A DNA stretch of 10,530 bases from Bacteroidales bacterium H4 (GTDB lineage: Bacteria > Bacteroidota > Bacteroidia > Bacteroidales > Muribaculaceae): NCBI GenBank assembly GCA_001701165.1, contig DAAP01000010.1:1-10530 (forward strand), written 5' to 3'. The notes under the pieces were generated by a model that did no database searches, was not told where the DNA came from, and worked only from the letters and a program-made list of their open reading frames with translations. The translations under genes were made by a program, and so were the position numbers. Positions 7,101 to 10,530 of this stretch are shown piece by piece. Each line of letters begins with the position of its first letter. Within the stretch, counting starts at the first letter, position 1.

Positions 7101-9011
7101 ATTGCCCGAACCTTCGATGGAGAAATCGGCCGTGGTATTGTGCGAGTCGATGCGCAATATGGCCATTCCGTCGGCGACATGCAGCGTCCCTCCTATATCC
7201 GTCAAGCGGTCGCCGTTATAGGTGATGTCCGCCAAGTCAAGGTCTATATCGGCCGATGTATGCGGCGACATTATGTCCAGGCCGCGACCCTTGGCATTGA
7301 TGCCGACCGTGACGTCCGAAATGCCCAACGATGGCATAAAAGCGTCTATCGGGAATTGGTATGCGTCCAGCTGTATGTCATACGCTTTGCCGCGTCCGTT
7401 GAAATTTCCGTCAAGGGTCAATTGGCCGGCGGAGGTGGTGGCTTGCAAGTTGCCGTTGTATGCGCCATTGCCGAAATCGATGCCGGCCTTGACGTCCATG
7501 GGCGGAATGCGCACCCCGGCATCGGGTCCCATAACAAGGCGCAGCCATGGGTCGATGTCCCCGAGTTTTCCTGAAAGGTCTATACTGCCGGTCATACGCT
7601 CAGGTGTCAGCACATTGTGCAGTCGTCCGCCGCCGTCAAGTCTCAATGCTCCGGGGACATGTAGTGACAAGTGTCCGATATCGGGATTGTTCATACTTCC
7701 GGTGACCTCGGCGGCCAAAGCTACACGCGTGTCCTTGCGCAAAGGCTGCAGATAGTTGTCGAAGTCGGGGAACATACATGCCAAGTCACTGACCGCAACC
7801 TTGGAGGGCGCGATGTCTACGCTTATACTTTGCTCGGAGTCGGTGCCAAGTGTGACATTAAAGTCCATAGCCGTTCCACCCGAAGTTTTCAAGTCAAAGT
7901 GCTGCAATCGCAGGGCGGCACTATCTATAGCCAACGTGCCGTCTGTATGCAAAACTATGCCGGAGCGTTCGCGACCGCTGATACACAACGGGACACGCAC
8001 TTCGGAGGCTCGATTGTAAAACCCTTCAATGTCAAGGCTCATCGAATCCACTGCAATATACCCGAAATCCAGACCGGGTTGAGGGCGCAAGCCGCACGTA
8101 GTGTACAGTGCCTTGCTTCTGTCAAAATGTATCCCATCGACTTTCACCGTCCACGGCGCAGCGGGCGCTGATATGGTATCGACTTTTGCCGGCAGAGCAG
8201 CCAAGCGCTCCACAGTGGCCTGATCGGGCGCTATATATGCCACATTGAGGCCACTGCCGCCGATGTCGCCGACTTCAACGGTTTGCCCGGCAATGTCTAT
8301 GCGTACATCGGAAATCATTCCACGGCTTATCACCGTCTGCAAAGTATCTATCGCCGGAAGCATATTCATGCGATAGGCGAAATTCGACAAGGCCAGATGT
8401 TCCACCTCTATGAGCAGGGGCGAGGGCTCGGACGATGGTTTGGGCGCAGCCGTATCCACAGGATTGATATACATGTCCACCAAAGCTCCGGCCAAGGCTC
8501 CGCGCTCGAGGCGTATGCGCAAGGTGTCTCCAAGAGATACGGACAGCGGCGCTGCGTCTATGTGCTCGGCGCTAAGGACTATGCAGGTGGCACTGTCTCG
8601 CGACCCCATGCGATACATCGCCTGCGAAAGCAATGCTTCGCTCACGTTGACACGTCCGTCAAGCAAGGGCCGAAGTCGTACGTCTGCATCTGCCGCCCCG
8701 AGACGAATCATAGTGTCGCCGTTTTGCACCAGCGACATGTCGCGAACCTTGACTCGAAGCGGGAATATAAGCCTCGCCTCGCCTACCTCGAGATGCGTCC
8801 CGGGTCGGCGATTGACAGCGGTGACGGCAGCATACAACGCATCGCGCTGCCACCACACCGAATAGACGCCTACGACTATTCCGGTGACCAGCAGCATCAT
8901 GGACATCAGTGTCCACAACATTACCTTCACCACCGTGCGTGCCATGCTTCGAGCTGGCATCGGCGTCGGCTGTATATCCGTATCGGTCTGCAATGCCGTA
9001 CTTGGCTTCAT
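4098..9011 (-). CDS. tamB: TamB, translocation/assembly module inner-membrane protein
   Basis: A very long (1637 residues) TamB/AsmA-type protein. One N-terminal transmembrane helix (about residues 30-52, after basic ARSMARTVVK) anchors it in the inner membrane. The long middle (about 60-1300) is a run of beta-rich repeats expected to form a hydrophobic groove across the periplasm. The conserved TamB C-terminal region (formerly DUF490) covers roughly 1320-1585, with recognisable stretches DGYIRYTPP, RIRANVTQEG and YNVYTGPG, and then strand-rich LSFGIDSYDR. It pairs with TamL, encoded downstream with a 20-base overlap. Oddities are a His-rich patch (SEHAHEHDNAMHG, near 950) and a Lys/Asp-rich tail after about 1587 made of repeated KDK/KE units, beyond the end of the conserved domain. 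ATG 9011 gives a 22-residue preface before another in-frame start, M23 (MARTVVK); M23 is a possible alternative start. Transcribed from the promoter at 9111-9081. Confidence 0.93.
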   Translation of the reverse strand: MKPSTALQTDTDIQPTPMPARSMARTVVKVMLWTLMSMMLLVTGIVVGVYSVWWQRDALYAAVTAVNRRPGTHLEVGEARLIFPLRVKVRDMSLVQNGDTMIRLGAADADVRLRPLLDGRVNVSEALLSQAMYRMGSRDSATCIVLSAEHIDAAPLSVSLGDTLRIRLERGALAGALVDMYINPVDTAAPKPSSEPSPLLIEVEHLALSNFAYRMNMLPAIDTLQTVISRGMISDVRIDIAGQTVEVGDIGGSGLNVAYIAPDQATVERLAALPAKVDTISAPAAPWTVKVDGIHFDRSKALYTTCGLRPQPGLDFGYIAVDSMSLDIEGFYNRASEVRVPLCISGRERSGIVLHTDGTLAIDSAALRLQHFDLKTSGGTAMDFNVTLGTDSEQSISVDIAPSKVAVSDLACMFPDFDNYLQPLRKDTRVALAAEVTGSMNNPDIGHLSLHVPGALRLDGGGRLHNVLTPERMTGSIDLSGKLGDIDPWLRLVMGPDAGVRIPPMDVKAGIDFGNGAYNGNLQATTSAGQLTLDGNFNGRGKAYDIQLDAYQFPIDAFMPSLGISDVTVGINAKGRGLDIMSPHTSADIDLDLADITYNGDRLTDIGGTLHVADGMAILRIDSHNTTADFSIEGSGNIQGSRYNWIAAIDGRHIDLMSLKVGNTPATMSINADISADIDAANPLLLDASVDLRDFVYAHEGGTMTVDRVRARLAASDTTVNLNVSNRDLFALFSAPTGLREVLAHSDSLMTTLAAQFERRRIDIPEVQRALPRFELDVQAGNNNMLTQVLADNHMGFDNMRLRAYNDTVMALDGDVLGFFTGDTRLDSVDLEIHQHGDHLHYGAKIRNLPGTLDAWAAVDLTGFFRPGRLGINVNQRNIKGQTGFLVGGEIELNADSTATLHITPLNPTIGYQQWTANEGNFIRYYYATKHIDADLHMRSATSSLALYSEHAHEHDNAMHGADEDLVVKVSDIRLQDWIALNPFAPPVKGNISADIRVNRLNNALNGEGQLSLAGLTYGREKVGDIRADFDLVTQRSGLLRTNVDLWVNGTKTVTLAGALNDSTRTSPFNMDLTMIHFPLSTCNAFLPGVAKLSGTLNGRMDVSGDSDHPQLDGNLQFDKAAINVNMLGTTFAMSDTPIPIEKSIVRLNGFAISGCNENPLTINGKVDISDMSRMPVDLTMKARNMQIVKSTRAAKGADVYGKAYVDIDAKARGDMSVLKTSGSLSVLAPSNFTYIMPDAVNAIQNQSVEDMVHFVNFNDSAAMARADSVAPREGTALFVDFALNINNGTTIGVDLSTDGKNRLQLNTQGSLSFSMNPMNSGRMVGRLNILDGYIRYTPPLMSEKKFAFDEESYVAFTGDMLNPRLNIKGVDRIRANVTQEGQNSRLINFDVSLDVTGTLDRMEVAFDLATDDDITVANELASMSAGQRANEAMNLLLYNVYTGPGTKANAALNANPLYSFLSSQLNSWASKAIKGVDLSFGIDSYDRTTRTGTSQTTQYSYNISKSLFDERFRIAIGGNYSTDADADENLSRNIISDISIEYYLNNAHTTYVRIFRHTGYESILEGEITQTGVGFVYRRKIRRLSDMFRFGRRKDKDKETDKDKDKEAKTQGDLIPAAATPETKDSIPADNVPLQK

Positions 9012-9080
9012 ATATGCTCAACAATCAGGCGCGGCATTGTGTTCTCAGTCCACGGTCAGAGGCACGCGCCATATTTATTG

Positions 9081-9111
9081 CAAAGGTAAATAAAAACCCA
9101 AAGTCGTCAAA
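9081..9111 (-). promoter_or_regulatory. promoter of the tamB-tamL operon
   Basis: On the minus strand TTTG (9111-9108) is followed after 19 bases by TACCTTTG (9088-9081), an exact Bacteroidetes consensus. The start of transcription would be near 9075, giving a leader of about 65 nt before ATG 9011. Two tiny upstream frames starting at ATG within that leader stop before or just at the tamB start. I see no separate promoter for tamL. Confidence 0.65.
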
Positions 9112-9189
9112 ATCGACCGTTCCCTTATTCGCCGCATCGGGCAAAATATCGCATCTAAAGCCAAATTGCACATTGTCAGCAAAAAAACA

Positions 9190-9221
9190 TTTGGGTGGAA
9201 ACGGAAAAAATCGTACCTTTG
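9190..9221 (+). promoter_or_regulatory. promoter of rplS
   Basis: TTTG (9190-9193), 20 bases, then TACCTTTG (9214-9221) match the Bacteroidetes consensus exactly. Transcription should begin near 9227. The promoter is divergent from that of tamB, with about 80 bases between the two -33 boxes. Confidence 0.75.
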
Positions 9222-9226
9222 CACAC

Positions 9227-9306
9227 GATATGCGTAACCGCTGGCGGGACTTGGTAGCCCGCGAATGTTGCGTCAGTGCTAACATTTTAATTTTCAGAAA
9301 ACTAAA
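9227..9306 (+). promoter_or_regulatory. structured 5' leader of rplS, possible autoregulatory site
   Basis: The leader of about 80 nt can form two consecutive hairpins. GCGGG (9244-9248) pairs with CCCGC (9258-9262) around a 9-nt loop containing TTGGTAG. AATGTT (9264-9269) pairs with AACATT (9281-9286), with an inner GC/GC pair and a bulged T. The second stem ends 20 bases before the rplS ATG, next to an A/T-rich ribosome-binding stretch (TTTTCAGAAAACTAAA). Ribosomal protein genes in many bacteria are controlled by leader RNAs that their own protein binds; that this leader does so is inference from position and pairing only. Confidence 0.4.
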
Positions 9307-9663
9307 ATGGATTTAATCAAGATTGCCGAAGAGGCTTTTGCCAGTGGCAAGCAACATCCCGATTTCGGTCCCGGCGATACCATCACCGTGGCCTACCGCA
9401 TCAAAGAAGGTAATAAGGAACGTATCCAGCAATACCGCGGTGTGGTTATCAAAATTTCGGGCGAAGGCGCCAAAAAGCGCTTCACCGTACGCAAAATGTC
9501 CGACAACATCGGCGTTGAGCGTATCTTCCCCATCGAGTCGCCGTTCATCGACTCCATCGTAGTCAACAAGTATGGCAAAGTTCGCCGCGCCAAACTGTAC
9601 TACCTGCGTGGTCTCACCGGCAAAAAGGCTCGTATCAAAGAGCGTCGCGTCAAGAAAGCTTAA
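9307..9663 (+). CDS. rplS: 50S ribosomal protein L19
   Basis: A component of the large ribosomal subunit near the interface with the 30S subunit. The 118-residue length is normal. The L19 pattern is unmistakable: FGPGDTITVAYRIKEGNKERIQ, read as FGPGDTITV then IKEGNKERIQQYRGVVI, followed by FTVRKMSDNIGVERIFP, and a basic tail (GKVRRAKLYYLRGLTGKKAR). The gene has its own promoter and leader and is followed by an intrinsic terminator, so it is probably transcribed alone rather than with trmD/rimM as in many other bacteria. Strong expression is expected. Confidence 0.98.
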   Translation: MDLIKIAEEAFASGKQHPDFGPGDTITVAYRIKEGNKERIQQYRGVVIKISGEGAKKRFTVRKMSDNIGVERIFPIESPFIDSIVVNKYGKVRRAKLYYLRGLTGKKARIKERRVKKA

Positions 9664-9694
9664 GACCCTCACTCTTACGACACAACCAAGACTT

Positions 9695-9730
9695 CAAAGA
9701 CATTCTGTCCACTCCGGCAGAATGTCTTTG
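9695..9730 (+). terminator. intrinsic terminator of rplS
   Basis: CAAAGACATTCTG (9695-9707) and CAGAATGTCTTTG (9718-9730) form a perfect 13-bp stem with a 10-nt loop, starting 31 bases after the rplS stop. The following GTGTTTATAT is only moderately T-rich, but the stem itself ends in TCTTT. The symmetry also allows function on the other strand. Confidence 0.75.
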
Positions 9731-9840
9731 GTGTTTATATACAAAATGGGGCTGTATCACTGTAGGATATACGATTTTGGGTCTATTGAGTCCACTATTT
9801 TGATATCCCCACGCCACACCAATACAGAGCAACACTACCG

Positions 9841-10020
9841 TTAGAACACGCCGTGAGGCATCTCGGCACTCGCAAAAGTCGCCCACAATATCAGCAACCC
9901 TATGAGTACAGCCACACAGACCGCAAAACGCAACCCTAACTGACTATGGCGCGAGACTTTGGCTCTACATCTTTTTGGATTGTATTTTCGTCCCATATTT
10001 TTATTTGTGCTTGTTGCCAT
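9841..10020 (-). CDS. small single-pass membrane protein, function unknown
   Basis: A 59-residue frame not matched to any family I know. The first half is strongly basic (MATSTNKNMGRKYNPKRCRA, then KVSRHSQ). It is followed by one hydrophobic helix (LRFAVCVAVLIGLLILWATF, about residues 31-50) and a short tail ending in EMPHGVF. By the positive-inside rule the basic end should be in the cytoplasm. An internal start at M9 (MGRKYNPK) is also preceded by an A-rich stretch and may be the true one. No TAnnTTTG promoter was found upstream on this strand. It lies alone between the rplS terminator and the promoter of the secreted-protein gene. The clean basic-plus-helix layout supports a real gene, but chance cannot be excluded at this length. 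Confidence 0.45.
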   Translation of the reverse strand: MATSTNKNMGRKYNPKRCRAKVSRHSQLGLRFAVCVAVLIGLLILWATFASAEMPHGVF

Positions 10021-10196
10021 AAGTTTTTAACATTACGAGACATTGGCGCCACGCGTTGTCCGCAACTGCCACCTTCGTGCCTCTATTGTCACAACGCCAG
10101 CTCCATTGTTTTTGTTCGTATACACCTGATTTACGACACACCTGTCACTCCTTTTCACAAATAAGCAACTAAAAAACAAAATAACCATTAAAAAAC
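10021..10196. other. intergenic stretch, no confident gene
   Basis: The only frame of note is leftward, ending at 10033. From ATG 10188 it would give 51 residues starting MVILFFSCLFVKRSDRC; a longer form needs a TTG at 10254 that lies beyond the promoter of the next gene. It has no promoter or ribosome-binding site that I can see, and its stop is 12 bases before the 59-residue frame. I treat it as probably non-coding. Confidence 0.3.
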
Positions 10197-10227
10197 TTGC
10201 ATATCGAAGAATCGTTGTGTAAATTTG
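10197..10227 (+). promoter_or_regulatory. promoter of the secreted-protein gene
   Basis: TTG (10197-10199), 20 bases, then TAAATTTG (10220-10227) match the Bacteroidetes consensus. Transcription should begin near 10233, about 95 bases before ATG 10328. Confidence 0.65.
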
Positions 10228-10232
10228 CCGTG

Positions 10233-10327
10233 AATAAATCCTCTCTCCCACCAATGCCCCTTAGAAATCACTTGGACATCCGGGGATAGAGAGAGAAAGA
10301 ATACCAACCTTAAAAAAACACCTGATT
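10233..10327 (+). promoter_or_regulatory. leader with long-range hairpin potential
   Basis: CTCTCT-CCC (10241-10249) can pair with GGG-AT-AGAGAG (10283-10293) with a two-base bulge, enclosing a 33-nt loop. Inside it, CCAA (10251-10254) can pair with TTGG (10272-10275). The purine run GAGAGAGAAAGA continues past the stem and offers alternative registers. The ATG is preceded by TTAAAAAAACACCTGATT, an A-rich site typical of Bacteroidetes. Confidence 0.3.
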
Positions 10328-10530
10328 ATGAACAGAACCACCCGAAGACTGAAAGCGCTGCTGACAGCAGTGGCTTTGGGCGTGTGCTGTGCGTATGCAC
10401 AGATCGCCCCGCCTGCCGGCTTTGTCCTGCCGGATGCTGACCCGGACGCCGCACCTTACGACTTCCACATGTCCAAGACAGATGGCGGCATGTCCGTCTC
10501 TCTCACCATCAACCGCATCGACCGCACCGT
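10328..10530 (+). CDS. secreted or periplasmic protein, N-terminal fragment
   Basis: The frame continues past the right edge; 67 codons are visible. The start MNRTTRRLKALLTAVALGVC has the basic end and hydrophobic core of a Sec signal peptide, with likely cleavage after AYA (CCAYA|QIAPP, about residue 24). The mature start is rich in Pro and Asp (PPAGFVLPDADPDAAPYDF), then SLTINRIDRTV. No family is recognisable from this length. The ATG is supported by the signal peptide, an A-rich upstream stretch and a consensus promoter. Confidence 0.8.
   Translation, partial: MNRTTRRLKALLTAVALGVCCAYAQIAPPAGFVLPDADPDAAPYDFHMSKTDGGMSVSLTINRIDRT

Noticed and set aside
6084..7574. 496-codon plus-strand frame within tamB
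   Set aside because: Antisense shadow of a gene whose GC-rich codon pattern keeps the opposite frame open; no fold-like or family-like sequence and no promoter.
9650..9886. Leftward 78-codon frame starting MGDFCECRDASRR
   Set aside because: Runs through the rplS terminator and into the rplS 3' end; explained by chance.
10033..10254. Leftward 73-codon frame with a hydrophobic segment
   Set aside because: Needs a TTG start lying downstream of the next gene's promoter; the shorter ATG form lacks start signals. A real small gene is not fully excluded.
1..10530. CRISPR array, tRNA, rRNA, insertion sequence or toxin-antitoxin partner gene for Fic
   Set aside because: No regularly spaced repeats, cloverleaf, transposase or small antitoxin frame is visible; the Fic protein carries its own inhibitory motif, so a separate antitoxin is not needed.

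Overview
The window reads as chromosome of a Bacteroidota bacterium, most likely order Bacteroidales. Three things point there. Five promoters fit the Bacteroidetes consensus (TTG or TTTG, about 19-21 nt, then TAnnTTTG). Start codons are preceded by A-rich stretches rather than strong Shine-Dalgarno sites. The outer-membrane assembly gene encodes a lipoprotein TamA relative (TamL), the Bacteroidetes form, next to tamB. Species cannot be fixed from the sequence; a gut Bacteroidales such as the Muribaculaceae is a guess.

Left part (1-1725), accessory in character. A partial leftward reading frame runs off the left edge. A regulatory gap follows, and then a rightward DUF4172-type Fic protein (436-1725) with an intact catalytic motif, an intact self-inhibitory motif, a winged helix and an uncharacterised C-terminal extension. 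The gap is dense in symmetry. A 22-bp perfect inverted repeat (299-347) sits between two divergent consensus promoters. A 17-nt palindrome (378-394) lies on the probable Fic transcription start. Copies of TTGTCGCA / ATGCGACG are scattered around the promoter. This looks like an operator cluster for a self-controlled Fic module, and it is the most interesting part of the window.

Centre (1814-9111), core cell-envelope operon on the minus strand. One consensus promoter (9111-9081) drives tamB (9011-4098). Its last 20 bases overlap the start of tamL (4117-1814), so the two are transcribed together and probably translationally coupled. TamB is the inner-membrane-anchored, periplasm-spanning beta protein. 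TamL is the lipid-anchored Omp85-family barrel in the outer membrane. Together they form the TAM envelope assembly machine. The Fic gene and tamL converge with 88 bases between them and no obvious hairpin terminator.

Right part (9190-10530). Divergent from tamB is rplS (ribosomal protein L19, 9307-9663), with its own consensus promoter, a leader of about 80 nt that can fold into two hairpins, and a clear intrinsic terminator (9695-9730). Beyond it is a gene-poor stretch. It holds one plausible small leftward membrane protein of 59 codons (10020-9841). After that come a consensus promoter, a leader of about 95 nt with hairpin potential, and the start of a secreted-protein gene (10328 onward) cut by the right edge.

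No tRNA, rRNA, CRISPR array, insertion sequence or complete mobile element is visible.
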